Source: Ga0077527 sp964533495
GTDB taxonomy: Bacteria > Pseudomonadota > Gammaproteobacteria > Burkholderiales > SG8-41
NCBI GenBank assembly: GCA_964533495.1
Contig: CAZHJU010000011.1
Coordinates: 20,240 to 84,239, forward strand
DNA length: 64,000 nucleotides
Direction of reading: 5' to 3'
The first letter of the stretch is position 1. Each line of letters opens with the position of its first letter. The notes under the pieces were generated by a model that saw only the letters and a list, made by a program, of their open reading frames with translations, was not told where the DNA came from and ran no database searches. Below are positions 26,095 to 35,001 of this stretch, in pieces. A program made the translations under genes and the position numbers.

Positions 26095-27018
26095 TTATTT
26101 CGGTTCAACCTTGCCGAGCAGCAGGTATTCCATCAACGCTTTCTGCGCGTGCAGGCGGTTCTCGGCCTCGTCCCAGACCACGCTCTGCGGGCCGTCGATG
26201 ACTTCGGCGGTGACTTCCTCGCCGCGGTGCGCGGGCAGGCAGTGCATGAAGAGGGCGTCCTTCTTCGCGGCGCGCATCATGTCGGCGTCGACGCACCAGT
26301 CCTCGAAGATGCGCTTGCGCTCCTCGTTCTCGGCCTCGAAGCCCATGCTGGTCCAGACGTCGGTGGTGACGAGATCGGCGTCGCGCACCGCGTCCATCGG
26401 ATCCTTGAATTCCTCGTAATGGTCGGTGCCGTAGAGGCCGGCGCGCTCGGGCTCGACTTCGTAGCCGGGCGGCGTCGACACGTGGACGTTGAAGCCCAGC
26501 ACCTCGGCCGCCTGCAGCCAGGTGTTGCAGACGTTGTTGGAGTCGCCGATCCAGGCCACGGTCCTGCCGCGGATCGGGCCGCGGTGCTCGATGAAGGTAT
26601 AGATGTCGGCGAGGATCTGGCAGGGGTGGTATTCGTTGGTCAGGCCGTTGATGAGGGGGACCCGCGAGTGCGCGGCGAAACGCTCGATGATTTCCTGCTC
26701 GAAGGTGCGGATCATCACGAGGTCGACCATGCGCGTGATCACGCGCGCCATGTCCTCGACCGGCTCGCCGCGGCTGATCTGCGTGTCGGTGGCGGTCAGG
26801 TTGATCACCGAGCCGCCCATCTGCAGCATGCCGGCCTCGAAGGAGACGCGTGTGCGCGTGGACTGCTTCTCGAAGATCATCGCCAGCGTGCGGTCGTGCA
26901 GCGGCAGGTACGGCTCGTAGCGCTTGAAGCGCTCCTTGATCCATTTCACGCGCGCGAAGACGTGGTCGTATTCCGCCGCGGTGAAATCCTTGAACTGGAG
27001 GTAATGGCGCAGTTGCAT
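26095..27018 (-). CDS. argF: Ornithine carbamoyltransferase
   Basis: A 307-residue OTCase. It contains the carbamoyl-phosphate loop FEKQSTRTRVSFE, the ornithine-binding segment TDVWTSMGFEAENEERKR, and HCLPAHRGEEV with the catalytic Cys. It starts MQLRHYLQFKDF. It lies between argD (upstream, 32-bp gap) and argG, an argD-argF-argG run for the late arginine pathway. Confidence 0.96.
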   Translation of the reverse strand: MQLRHYLQFKDFTAAEYDHVFARVKWIKERFKRYEPYLPLHDRTLAMIFEKQSTRTRVSFEAGMLQMGGSVINLTATDTQISRGEPVEDMARVITRMVDLVMIRTFEQEIIERFAAHSRVPLINGLTNEYHPCQILADIYTFIEHRGPIRGRTVAWIGDSNNVCNTWLQAAEVLGFNVHVSTPPGYEVEPERAGLYGTDHYEEFKDPMDAVRDADLVTTDVWTSMGFEAENEERKRIFEDWCVDADMMRAAKKDALFMHCLPAHRGEEVTAEVIDGPQSVVWDEAENRLHAQKALMEYLLLGKVEPK

Positions 27019-27050
27019 GGCGTTTCCGGGGCGCGGCGTCCGCGCCCCGC

Positions 27051-28250
27051 TCAGGCGGCCGCGGGCTGCGGCGCGGCCTGTTTCGAGAGTTCGTCTTTAA
27101 TCAGCGGAGCCAGGCCGTCGACCAGGTGCAGCGCGTTCTCGCGCGTGAAGGTCAGCGGCGGCAGCAGCCGGATTACGTTGTCGGCGGTGACGTTGATCAG
27201 CAGGCCGGCGTGCAGCGCGCGCCCGACGATGTCCTTGCAGGGCTTGTCGAGTTCGATGCCGATCAGCATGCCCTTGCCGCGGATGTCGCGGATGCCGGCC
27301 AGTCCGGCCAGCCGCTCGCGCAGCTGCGCGCGGATGAAGTCGCCCATCGCCTCGGCGTTCTGCATCAACCTGTCGTCCTCGATGATCGCCAGCGTCGCCA
27401 GCGCCGCGGCGCAGACCAGCGGGTTGCCGCCGAAGGTCGAGCCGTGGTGGCCGGGCTTGAACAGCGCCGCGGCGGGGCCGGCGGCGAGGCAGGCGCCGAT
27501 GGGCACACCGTTGCCGAGGCCCTTGGCCAGCGACATCACGTCGGGCTTCACGCCGGAATGCTGGAAGGCGAACCATTTGCCGGTGCGGGCGATGCCGCTC
27601 TGCACCTCGTCGAGCATCAGCAGCCAGCCGTTGGCGTCGCAGATTTTGCGCAGGCCCTTCAGGTAGCCGTCGTTGCAGACGTTGACGCCGCCTTCGCCCT
27701 GGATCAGCTCGACCAGCACGGCGACGACGTTGCGGTTGTTCTCGGCGACCCGGCGCACGGCCTCGAGGTCGTCGAAGGGCACGCGCACGAAGCCCGCGAC
27801 CAGCGGTTCGAAACCGGCCTGCACCTTGCGGCTGCCGGTGGCCGACAGCGTGGCGATGGTGCGGCCGTGGAAGGCGTGCTCGAGCACGACGATGGCCGGC
27901 GACTCGACGCCCTTCTGGTGGCCGTAGAGCCGCGCGAGTTTGATCGCCGCCTCGTTGGCCTCGCAGCCGGAGTTGCAGAAGAACACGTTGTCCATGCCGG
28001 ACAGTGCGGCGAGCCGGTCGGCGAGCTGCTCCTGCAGCGCGATGCCGTAGATGTTGGAGGTGTGCACCAGCTTGCCCGCCTGCGCCTGCAGCGCGGCGGT
28101 GTAGCGGGGGTGGCAATGGCCCAGCCCGCACACGGCGACACCGGCCAGCGCGTCGAGATAGCGCTTGCCCGCGGTGTCCCAGAGCCAGACGCCCTCACCG
28201 CGTTCGAATGCGACCGGCAGCCGGCCGTAGGTGTTCATCACGTGAGACAT
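27051..28250 (-). CDS. argD: Acetylornithine aminotransferase
   Basis: A 399-residue class III PLP aminotransferase. LLMLDEVQSGIARTGKWFAFQ gives the Asp that binds the PLP ring nitrogen, SLAKGLGNGVPIGA the Schiff-base Lys, and GSTFGGNPLVCAAA the C-terminal cofactor contact. It begins MSHVMNTYGRLPVAFERGEG, as ArgD does. It heads the argD-argF-argG group. A hairpin with a T-run lies in its leader at 28268-28294. Confidence 0.94.
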   Translation of the reverse strand: MSHVMNTYGRLPVAFERGEGVWLWDTAGKRYLDALAGVAVCGLGHCHPRYTAALQAQAGKLVHTSNIYGIALQEQLADRLAALSGMDNVFFCNSGCEANEAAIKLARLYGHQKGVESPAIVVLEHAFHGRTIATLSATGSRKVQAGFEPLVAGFVRVPFDDLEAVRRVAENNRNVVAVLVELIQGEGGVNVCNDGYLKGLRKICDANGWLLMLDEVQSGIARTGKWFAFQHSGVKPDVMSLAKGLGNGVPIGACLAAGPAAALFKPGHHGSTFGGNPLVCAAALATLAIIEDDRLMQNAEAMGDFIRAQLRERLAGLAGIRDIRGKGMLIGIELDKPCKDIVGRALHAGLLINVTADNVIRLLPPLTFTRENALHLVDGLAPLIKDELSKQAAPQPAAA

Positions 28251-28267
28251 GGTGCATCGATCTCCAC

Positions 28268-28294
28268 AAAAACAGACGGCGGCCTCACGCCGCC
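28268..28294 (-). terminator. Hairpin with T-run in the argD leader
   Basis: On the minus strand, GGCGGC/GCCGCC (28294-28289 and 28283-28278, 5-nt loop) is followed by GTCTGTTTTTG and then the argD start about 20 nt later. No minus-strand gene lies upstream for it to terminate, so it may be an attenuator in the argD 5' leader. Confidence 0.4.
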
Positions 28295-28423
28295 GGTGGG
28301 ACTATTCTTATCCACCCCGTTTTGCTTGGCAAGCGAAATTTCCGCGGTTTTCAGAGCGGAAACAGGGGTGTTCTGCTAGACTTTTTGGCAACGATAACAA
28401 GCCTGCCGGAAGGCACTCCATCC

Positions 28424-28768
28424 ATGTTCAACGGCGCACCTGAAATCGTCATCCAGGGGATCACCGAATCCGGCGAAACTTTCCGGCCCAGCGACTGGGC
28501 GGAGCGCCTGAGCGGCATGCTGTCCGTGTTCGGCGAGGATGGCCATCTGGCCTATTCGCCTTTCCTCAAGCCGATTTTTGCGGGGGGCATCCACTGCGTG
28601 GCGGTGGACCGGGTGCTGGAGAACCGCAATCCCGCGGCCTTCGAATTCCTGCTGCAGTTTGCCCGCGACAACCGCCTGACGATGCGGCCGGGGCGCAAGG
28701 CCAAGCGTCCCGAGGATCTGCTTGCCGCAGCGGCGCCGTCCGGCATGAACCCGGCTGCCGGCGCCTGA
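28424..28768 (+). CDS. DUF3579 family protein
   Basis: This 114-residue protein has EIVIQGITESGETFRPSDWAERLSGMLSVFGEDG and FEFLLQFARDNRLTMRPGRK, the conserved DUF3579 blocks. It is almost confined to Betaproteobacteria and usually sits beside arginine genes and rpsT, exactly as here. The function is unknown. It is transcribed away from argD. A Pro/Ala-rich tail ends the protein. Confidence 0.85.
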   Translation: MFNGAPEIVIQGITESGETFRPSDWAERLSGMLSVFGEDGHLAYSPFLKPIFAGGIHCVAVDRVLENRNPAAFEFLLQFARDNRLTMRPGRKAKRPEDLLAAAAPSGMNPAAGA

Positions 28769-28834
28769 AAAAAACGGCTTGCCGCGTTACCGTTGCTGCC
28801 TGCCGCCGTTCAAATACGGCAGGCTTGCTGCCTG

Positions 28835-29098
28835 CTACGCCATTGCCTTGATGGCGGCGGACAGGCGGCTCTTGTGACGGGCCGCGGTGTTCTTATGCAT
28901 GATGTCCTTGTCGGCGATCGAATCGATCCTGCTGACCGACTGCTGGAAAACGGTCCTGGCGGCAGCCTTGTCGCCGGCGGCGATGGCCTTGCGCACATCC
29001 TTGATCGCGGTGCGCAGCGCGGAACGCTGTGCCATGTTGCTCGCGCGGCGCTTGACGGCCTGGCGGGCGGCTTTTTTGGCTGAAGCGGTATTGGCCAT
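28835..29098 (-). CDS. rpsT: 30S ribosomal protein S20
   Basis: S20 is an 87-residue Lys/Arg/Ala-rich helical protein that binds 16S rRNA. It begins MANTASAKKAARQAVKRRASNMAQRSALRTAIK and contains the KNTAARHKSRLSAAIKAM end. The start at 29098 is the family start; a longer open frame upstream is not used. It is divergent from murJ, the common order. Confidence 0.97.
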   Translation of the reverse strand: MANTASAKKAARQAVKRRASNMAQRSALRTAIKDVRKAIAAGDKAAARTVFQQSVSRIDSIADKDIMHKNTAARHKSRLSAAIKAMA

Positions 29099-29218
29099 GT
29101 AAACTCCGGATTTCTTTGGGGAAATGGGCGATTCGGAAAAGGGCGCAATGATAAAGAATCCCGGCCTTTTCCGCAAGGTACGCCGCCGCGCCGCCCGGGG
29201 CGCCCGTTTTCGGGAATC

Positions 29219-30757
29219 ATGAATCTACTCAAGGCCTTAGCCACGGTCAGCAGCATGACCCTGCTGTCCCGCGTGCTGGGTTTCGTGCGCGACGCGGTCA
29301 TTGCCCGGGTGTTCGGCGCCGGCCTGATGACCGACGCCTTCTTCGTCGCCTTCAAGATTCCCAACCTGCTGCGCCGGCTGTTTGCCGAGGGCGCGTTCTC
29401 GCAGGCCTTCGTGCCGATCCTCGCCGAATACAAGAACCGCCGCGGCGAGGCGGAAACCCGCGCCCTGGTCGATCACGTCGCCGGCGTGCTGGCCCTGGCG
29501 CTGGTCGCGGTGACGGTTGCCGGCGTGCTCGCGGCGTCCTGGATCGTGGCCATCAGCGCCCCGGGGTTCCTGCCGACGCCGGAAAAATTCGCGCTGACCG
29601 TCGACCTGCTGCGCATCGTCTTTCCGTACATCCTGTTCATCGCGCTGACCGCGCTGGCCGGCGGCATCCTCAACACCTGGAGCCGTTTCGCGGTGCCGGC
29701 CTTCACGCCGGTGCTGCTCAACCTGTCGTTCATCGGCTTTGCGCTGTTCGCCGCGCCCTTCTTCGATCCGCCGGTGAAGGCGCTGGCCTGGGCGGTGTTC
29801 TGCGGCGGCCTGCTGCAGCTCGCGTTCCAGCTGCCCTTCCTTGCGCGCATCGGCATGCTGCCGCGCCTGCGTCCGGGTTTCCGCGACGAGGGCGTGCGCC
29901 GGGTGCTGAAGCAGATGGCGCCGGCGGTGTTCGGCGTGTCGGTGGGTCAGGTCAGCCTGCTGATCAACAACATCTTCGCCTCCTTCCTGGTGACCGGCAG
30001 CGTGACCTGGCTTTATTTCGCCGACCGCCTGATGGAATTTCCCGCCGGCCTGCTCGGCGTCGCGCTGGGGACCATCCTGCTGCCCAGCCTCGCGAAATGC
30101 CATGCCGAGCGGTCGGACGGCGCCTATTCGGAGCTGCTCGACTGGGGGCTGCGCCTGACGCTGCTGCTGGCGGTGCCGGCCGCCGTCGCGCTGGCGCTGC
30201 TGGCGGTGCCGCTGATCGCCACGCTGTTCCATTACGGCGCGTTCACCGCGACCGACGTCGTCAACACGCGCAATGCCGTGATCGCCTATTCGGTCGGCCT
30301 CGTCGGCCTCATCGCGGTGAAAGTGCTGGCGCCGGGTTTTTACGCGAAGCAGGACATCCGCACGCCGGTGAAATTCGCGGTGGTGACGCTGGTCGCCACG
30401 CAACTGATGAATCTCGTGTTCATCTGGGAGCTGCGCCACGCCGGGCTTGCATTGGCGATCAGCCTCGGCGCCTGCCTCAACGCGGGCCTGCTGCTGCGCG
30501 GCCTGTGCCGCCGCGCGATTTACGTGCCGCAGCCGGGCTGGGGCCTGTTCGCCGCCAAGCTGCTGCTCGCGGTCTGCGCGATGGCGGCGGTGCTGCGGTT
30601 CTGCGCGGGTTCCGATGCGGCGTGGCTGGCCGCCGGCGCGGTCGAGCGCGTGGGCCGGCTGGCGCTGCTGGTGCTTGCCGGCGCGGGTTCGTATTTCGCC
30701 GCGCTGTGGCTGATGGGATTCCGGCTGCGCGATTTTGCGCGGCGCGGCGCGGGTTGA
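29219..30757 (+). CDS. murJ: Lipid II flippase MurJ
   Basis: A 512-residue MOP-superfamily membrane protein with about 14 transmembrane segments that flips lipid II for peptidoglycan synthesis. It begins MNLLKALATVSSMTLLSRVLGFVRDAVIARVFGAG and has FFVAFKIPNLLRRLFAEGAFSQAFVPILAEYK, including the essential Arg residues. VLAPGFYAKQDIRTPVK is present in the second half. The length is normal and the gene is monocistronic. Confidence 0.95.
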   Translation: MNLLKALATVSSMTLLSRVLGFVRDAVIARVFGAGLMTDAFFVAFKIPNLLRRLFAEGAFSQAFVPILAEYKNRRGEAETRALVDHVAGVLALALVAVTVAGVLAASWIVAISAPGFLPTPEKFALTVDLLRIVFPYILFIALTALAGGILNTWSRFAVPAFTPVLLNLSFIGFALFAAPFFDPPVKALAWAVFCGGLLQLAFQLPFLARIGMLPRLRPGFRDEGVRRVLKQMAPAVFGVSVGQVSLLINNIFASFLVTGSVTWLYFADRLMEFPAGLLGVALGTILLPSLAKCHAERSDGAYSELLDWGLRLTLLLAVPAAVALALLAVPLIATLFHYGAFTATDVVNTRNAVIAYSVGLVGLIAVKVLAPGFYAKQDIRTPVKFAVVTLVATQLMNLVFIWELRHAGLALAISLGACLNAGLLLRGLCRRAIYVPQPGWGLFAAKLLLAVCAMAAVLRFCAGSDAAWLAAGAVERVGRLALLVLAGAGSYFAALWLMGFRLRDFARRGAG

Positions 30758-30934
30758 TCCACGCTTGATCGAACCGCTTTACCGGATCTTTGCGCTTGCT
30801 TGTGCGCAGGCGGCTTAGCCGGTAGATTCACCGTGGGCGCGAGCTCGCGCGCGTCCCGAACATCCGTTCCGGCATTCGATCATCCCTGTTGCCGGCAACT
30901 TTTCATCTTAATCGTGCATTAAGGAGGTTTGTTT

Positions 30935-32032
30935 ATGGACAGACGTCAATTCATCAAGGCCGGCGCCGTGCTGCCGGCCGCCGCCGCGGTATCGGGACTG
31001 CCCGCGCTGGCCGCGGCAAAAACGGGCGACACCTGGCGCCTATACGAGGTGACCACCGAAGTCACGGTGCTGCAGGCTGCGGGCGCGACGCGGGTATGGC
31101 TGCCGGTGCCGCTCGCCGCCGACACCGTCTATCAGAAAAGCCTCGGCGACAGCTGGTCGGCCGAGGGCGGCAAGGTGAGCTACGGCCGCGATCCGAAATA
31201 CGGCGCAGGCATCGTGACCGCGGAATTTCCGGAGTCCGCGCGCAAGCCCGTGCTGAAGCTGACCAGCCGCTTCGCCACCCGCGAGTACGCGGTCGATCTC
31301 TCGAAACCCTCGAAACCGAAGCCGGAAAGCCGCGCGCTGCTGGCGCTGTACACCGCGCCCACCGACCTGATTCCCACCGACGGCATCGTGCGCAAGACCG
31401 CGCAGGACATCACCCGCGGTGCGAAGACCGACGTCGACAAGGCGCGCGCGATCTACGAATGGGTCGTCGAGAACACGGTGCGCGATCCGAACGTGCGCGG
31501 CTGCGGCGTGGGCGACGTCAAGTCGATGCTCGAGAGCAGGGATCTCAGCGGCAAGTGCGCCGATCTCAACGCGCTGTTCGTCGGGCTGGCGCGCGCCGCC
31601 GGGATTCCGGCGCGCGACGTCTACGGCGTGCGCGTGGCCAAGTCGGATTACGGCTACCGCAGCCTCGGCGCGGGAACCCCGAACATCACCAAGGCGCAGC
31701 ATTGCCGCGCGGAGTTCTATTCGTCGGCCCACGGCTGGGTGCCGGTCGATCCGGCGGACGTGCGCAAGGTGATCCTCGAGGAGAAGCCCGGCGGCCAGCT
31801 CACGCTTGCCGACGAGCCGGTGAAGAAGGCGCGGGCGCGGCTGTTCGGCTCCTGGGAGATGAACTGGCTGGCGTACAACTACGCGCACGATCTCGTGCTG
31901 CCCGGCGCGTCCCGCGGCAAGGTCGGGTTCTTCATGTACCCGAACGGGGAGACGGCGCAGGGCCGCATCGACAGCCTCGATCCCGACGATTTCAAGTACA
32001 CGATCACCGCGCGCGAGATCAAGGCGGCCTGA
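30935..32032 (+). CDS. Tat-exported transglutaminase-like cysteine protein
   Basis: A 365-residue protein. The N-terminus MDRRQFIKAGAVLPAAAAVSG is a Tat-type signal. The transglutaminase core (about 160-270) has the catalytic triad Cys in SGKCADLNALFVGLARAAGIPAR, His in HGWVPVDPAD, and the following Asp. The region before the core is beta-rich. It could be a protease, amidase or acyltransferase in the periplasm; no substrate is evident. Start: ATG 30935 with AAGGAGG at 30921-30927; a TTG two codons earlier is ignored. A strong terminator follows, inside the start of the next frame. Confidence 0.82.
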   Translation: MDRRQFIKAGAVLPAAAAVSGLPALAAAKTGDTWRLYEVTTEVTVLQAAGATRVWLPVPLAADTVYQKSLGDSWSAEGGKVSYGRDPKYGAGIVTAEFPESARKPVLKLTSRFATREYAVDLSKPSKPKPESRALLALYTAPTDLIPTDGIVRKTAQDITRGAKTDVDKARAIYEWVVENTVRDPNVRGCGVGDVKSMLESRDLSGKCADLNALFVGLARAAGIPARDVYGVRVAKSDYGYRSLGAGTPNITKAQHCRAEFYSSAHGWVPVDPADVRKVILEEKPGGQLTLADEPVKKARARLFGSWEMNWLAYNYAHDLVLPGASRGKVGFFMYPNGETAQGRIDSLDPDDFKYTITAREIKAA

Positions 32033-32047
32033 TCCGTGCCGGCGGCG

Positions 32048-32614
32048 ATGTTCCGCGGCCGCGGGCGCAAAGCCCGCGGCCGTGTTTTTTCCGGGAACGC
32101 GGCGCGCGGGTTTTGCGCACTCCTGATCTGCGCGGTGACGCTGGCGCTGGCGCCGGGCCCGGCCGCGGCCGCGGAACCGAAACCCTGGAGCGGCGGCGCC
32201 GCGCCGCCGCTGGCGCTGACCGGCATCGACGGCAAGGGGCACGATCTCGCCGCCTACCGCGGCAAGGTGGTCGTGGTGAATTTCTGGGCCACCTGGTGCG
32301 AACCCTGTCGCGACGAAATGCCTTCGCTGGAGCGCTTGCAGAAAAAGATCGGCGTGCAGCGGCTGGCGGTGCTCGCGGTCAATGTCGACGAGCCGGAATC
32401 GCGCATTCGCAGGTTCCTGGAGCGGACTCCGCTGGTGTTCCCGGTGCTGACCGATCCGGAGCGCAGGGCGACGAAGGCGTGGAACGTGCGCGTCCTGCCG
32501 GCGACTTTCATCGTCGGCCGCGACGGGCGCATCCGCTACAGCGTCGTCGGGGAGGCGGTGTGGGACGACGCGCGCACGACCGGCCTGGTTTCGGGGCTGG
32601 CGGCGGACCGCTAG
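32048..32614 (+). CDS. TlpA/ResA-like thioredoxin-domain protein
   Basis: From ATG 32048 the product is 188 residues. An Arg-rich N-terminus (MFRGRGRKARGR) precedes a hydrophobic signal (FCALLICAVTLALAPGPAAAA), then a TlpA-type thioredoxin domain with VVNFWATWCEPCRDEMPSL (CEPC redox motif), NVDEPESRIRRFLE and VRVLPATFIVGRDGRIRY. It is a periplasmic disulfide reductase candidate, for example in cytochrome c maturation. A GTG at 32036 is an alternative start. The first codons overlap a perfect 11-bp hairpin that also looks like the terminator of the upstream gene. Confidence 0.82.
   Translation: MFRGRGRKARGRVFSGNAARGFCALLICAVTLALAPGPAAAAEPKPWSGGAAPPLALTGIDGKGHDLAAYRGKVVVVNFWATWCEPCRDEMPSLERLQKKIGVQRLAVLAVNVDEPESRIRRFLERTPLVFPVLTDPERRATKAWNVRVLPATFIVGRDGRIRYSVVGEAVWDDARTTGLVSGLAADR
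32056..32090 (+). terminator. Terminator hairpin overlapping the start of the TlpA-like gene
   Basis: CGGCCGCGGGC/GCCCGCGGCCG (32056-32066 and 32072-32082), 5-nt loop, then TGTTTTTT. It lies about 25 nt past the stop of the transglutaminase gene and within the first codons of the next coding frame. Confidence 0.75.
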
Positions 32615-32627
32615 ATCCAGGCGCGCT

Positions 32628-33875
32628 TCAGCAGTCGTCGCGCGCGAGGCGGACGCCGCTGAATTGCCAGCGCGCGGCGGACGGAAAGAAGTTGCGGTAA
32701 GTCTTCCGGATGTGCGACTGCGGCGTCGCGCAGGATCCGCCGCGCAGGACGTACTGGTTGGACATGAACTTCCCGTTGTATTCACCGACGGCGCCTGCGG
32801 CCGCGCGATAGCCGGGATAAGGCGCGTAGGCGCTCTGCGTCCATTCCCAGACGCCGCCGAGCATCGCGGCGAGCGGATCGTGGCCGGAGGCGCGGGGATG
32901 CAGCTCGCCCGATTCGGAAAAATGTCCGTCCCCTGGCGCGGCGCCGGCGGCGACTTCCCATTCGAACTCGGTCGGCAGGCGCGCGCCGGCCCAGCGCGCG
33001 TAGGCGTCGGCCTCGAACTGGCTGACATGCACGGCCGGGCGCGCCGGATCCAGCGGCTGCAGTCCATGCAGCGTGTATTCGTGCCAGGCGCCGTCGATCC
33101 TGCGCCAGTAGAGCGGTGCTTCCCAGCCGTGCGTGTTCACGGCGACCCACCCGTCCGACAGCCACAGCGATGGCCGCCGGTAGCCACCGTCCTCGATGAA
33201 GCGCAGGTATTCGCCGTTGGTGACGGGCCGGTCGGCGATGGCGAACGGCGCGACGTACTGCGGATGACGGGGCATTTCGTTGTCGAACGCGAACGCCGCG
33301 TCTGCTGCGCCGATTTGCCGCAGGCCTCCGGTGAACGCCGTCCATCCGCAGGCGTCGGGGGCGGGACCGATGTCGAGCGGCGCTTCGTGATAGGCCGGTG
33401 CCAGGGGATTCAGCGACAGCAGGTGCTTGACGTCGGTGAGCACCAGTTCCTGGTGCTGCTGTTCATGGTTCAGGCCGAGCTCGACCAGCGCGAGCGCCGT
33501 TCCGGGCAGGCGGCCGCTGTCGAGCAGCGCGGCCATGCGGACGTCGGTGCGCGCACGGTAGCGCCGGATGTCCTCCAGCGAGGGGCGCGAGATCAGGCCG
33601 CGCTGCGCGCGCGGGAACTGTCCGCCGACCGCGTGGTAGTACGAGTTGTAGAGATAGCGGTAGCTGCCGTCGAAAGGCTCGTGGTGCTCCGCGTGGGACT
33701 CGAGCACGAAGGTCTCGAAGAACCAGGTCGTGTGCGCGAGGTGCCACTTGACCGGGCTCGCGTCGGGCATCGACTGCAGCGCGCAGTCTTCCGCGGACAG
33801 TGCGCCGGCCAGGTTTTCCGTCTGCGCACGCACGGCGGCGTAGCGGGCGGAAAGGCTGTCGGGCTGTGCGGGCAT
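32628..33875 (-). CDS. egtB: Ergothioneine biosynthesis sulfoxide synthase EgtB
   Basis: EgtB is the iron enzyme that joins a thiol donor to hercynine. The 415-residue protein has an N-terminal DinB-type helical domain with the three-His iron site: H48 (WHLAHTTWFFE), H137 and H141 (NHEQQHQELVLTD). The C-terminal formylglycine-generating-like domain includes NGEYLRFIEDGGY, RLPTEFEWE, GGVWEWT and RGGSCATP. The 415-residue length is that of standard EgtB, not the longer OvoA. egtD, normally its partner, is not adjacent. The gene is convergent with the TlpA-like gene. Confidence 0.93.
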   Translation of the reverse strand: MPAQPDSLSARYAAVRAQTENLAGALSAEDCALQSMPDASPVKWHLAHTTWFFETFVLESHAEHHEPFDGSYRYLYNSYYHAVGGQFPRAQRGLISRPSLEDIRRYRARTDVRMAALLDSGRLPGTALALVELGLNHEQQHQELVLTDVKHLLSLNPLAPAYHEAPLDIGPAPDACGWTAFTGGLRQIGAADAAFAFDNEMPRHPQYVAPFAIADRPVTNGEYLRFIEDGGYRRPSLWLSDGWVAVNTHGWEAPLYWRRIDGAWHEYTLHGLQPLDPARPAVHVSQFEADAYARWAGARLPTEFEWEVAAGAAPGDGHFSESGELHPRASGHDPLAAMLGGVWEWTQSAYAPYPGYRAAAGAVGEYNGKFMSNQYVLRGGSCATPQSHIRKTYRNFFPSAARWQFSGVRLARDDC

Positions 33876-33935
33876 GATCGGGGTCGCGGACAGTTGGAAA
33901 CGGGGGATGGGAGCGGGGCGTGCCCGGCCTCCCGA

Positions 33936-34871
33936 TCATGACACCGCGGCGGAGGTCTGCAAAGCGGCCGTCACGGTGCCGCGGGTCAGCTGCGGCGAGA
34001 ACAGCTCGATGAAGTCGTAGGCGTAGCCGCGCAGCCAGGCGTTGCGGCGCAGCGCGATGCGCGTGGTGCTGGGTTCGAACAGGTGATCGGCGTTGATCAG
34101 CCGCACGCCGTGATCGCGCGCGGGATCGAAGGCCATTTTCGCGAGAATGCCGATGCCCATGCCCTGCTCGACGTAGGCCTTGATGACGTCGGCGGCGACG
34201 GCGGTCAAAACGACATTGGGCTTGAGGCCGGCGGCGTCGAAGGCGCGCTTGATCGGCGAGTCCGGCGTGAAGGCGAAGTCGTAGGTGATCAGCGGATATT
34301 GCGCGATCTTTTCCAGCGTCAGCGGGCCGGCGCCGGGCAGCGGGTGCTTCAGCGGCGTGATCACGCTGCGTGTCCACTGCGCGCAGGGCAGCGTGACCAG
34401 ATCGGCGAAGGCTTCCTCGGATTCGGTGGCGATGCCGATGTCGGCCTTGTTCTCGCGCAGCAGCGCGGCGATGTGTTCGGGGCTGCCCTCGCGCAGCGTC
34501 AGGCGCACCTGCGGATAACGCTGCGAGAAGCGCGCCACCACCGGCGGCAGCGCATAGCGTGCCTGGGTGTGCGTCGTCGCGATGACCAGCGTGCCGGCGC
34601 CGCCGGAATTGAATTCGCGGCCGACCGCGCGCAGGTTGTCGGCATCCTGCAGCATGCGTTCGGCGATGTCGAGCACGATGCGGCCGGGTTCGGTGATGCC
34701 GGTGATGCGCTTGCCGTGGCGGACGAGAATCGTGACGCCCAGTTCCTCTTCCAGCAGGCGGATCTGCTTGCTGATGCCGGGCTGGGAGGTGAACAGGGTT
34801 TCCGCCGCCTCGGAGACTTTCAGGCCATTGCGCGCCACTTCGCGCAGATACCGGAGTTGTTGTAAATTCAT
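33936..34871 (-). CDS. cysB: CysB-type LysR transcriptional regulator
   Basis: A 311-residue LysR protein. It has the HTH MNLQQLRYLREVARNGLKVSEAAETLFTSQPGISKQIRLLEEELG and a CysB-like effector domain (TTHTQARYALPPVVARF, QGMGIGILAKMAF). This is the CysB/Cbl subfamily that activates sulfate-assimilation genes when an acetylserine signal accumulates. It is divergent from cysI, its expected target. The first codons and Shine-Dalgarno region coincide with the AT-rich element copy F. Confidence 0.9.
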   Translation of the reverse strand: MNLQQLRYLREVARNGLKVSEAAETLFTSQPGISKQIRLLEEELGVTILVRHGKRITGITEPGRIVLDIAERMLQDADNLRAVGREFNSGGAGTLVIATTHTQARYALPPVVARFSQRYPQVRLTLREGSPEHIAALLRENKADIGIATESEEAFADLVTLPCAQWTRSVITPLKHPLPGAGPLTLEKIAQYPLITYDFAFTPDSPIKRAFDAAGLKPNVVLTAVAADVIKAYVEQGMGIGILAKMAFDPARDHGVRLINADHLFEPSTTRIALRRNAWLRGYAYDFIELFSPQLTRGTVTAALQTSAAVS

Positions 34872-34890
34872 TTTAAAATCAAATACTTAT
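34865..34890 (-). repeat. AT-rich dispersed element, copy F (at the cysB start codon)
   Basis: Read on the minus strand: ATAAGTATTTGATTTTA, then AAATGAATT, where ATG is the cysB start. The first 17 bases fit the consensus perfectly. Confidence 0.6.
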
Positions 34891-35001
34891 AATTTATAGC
34901 CAGTTTATATAACAAAAAGAGATTATTAATGAATAACATATTCTTGGACGATATATAAGGGGGTTTCTACCATCTGCGGCATTGGATCACAGGTGCCGCG
35001 C
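34872..35001. promoter_or_regulatory. Divergent cysB / cysI promoter region
   Basis: These 130 bp are very AT-rich compared with their surroundings and must hold both promoters. CysB binding would be expected here, but I cannot mark a specific site. AAGGGGG at 34957-34963 looks like a ribosome-binding site, yet lies about 40 nt from the accepted cysI start. Confidence 0.5.

Noticed and set aside
26067..26108. argG start at 26108
   Set aside because: It overlaps argF and adds residues (MNRNNHHPVSSRQI) unlike ArgG proteins; ATG 26066 is the likelier start.
28798..28824. GCCTGCCG/CGGCAGGC hairpin after rpsT as a terminator
   Set aside because: The stem is good but there is no T-run in the minus direction, so I do not call it.
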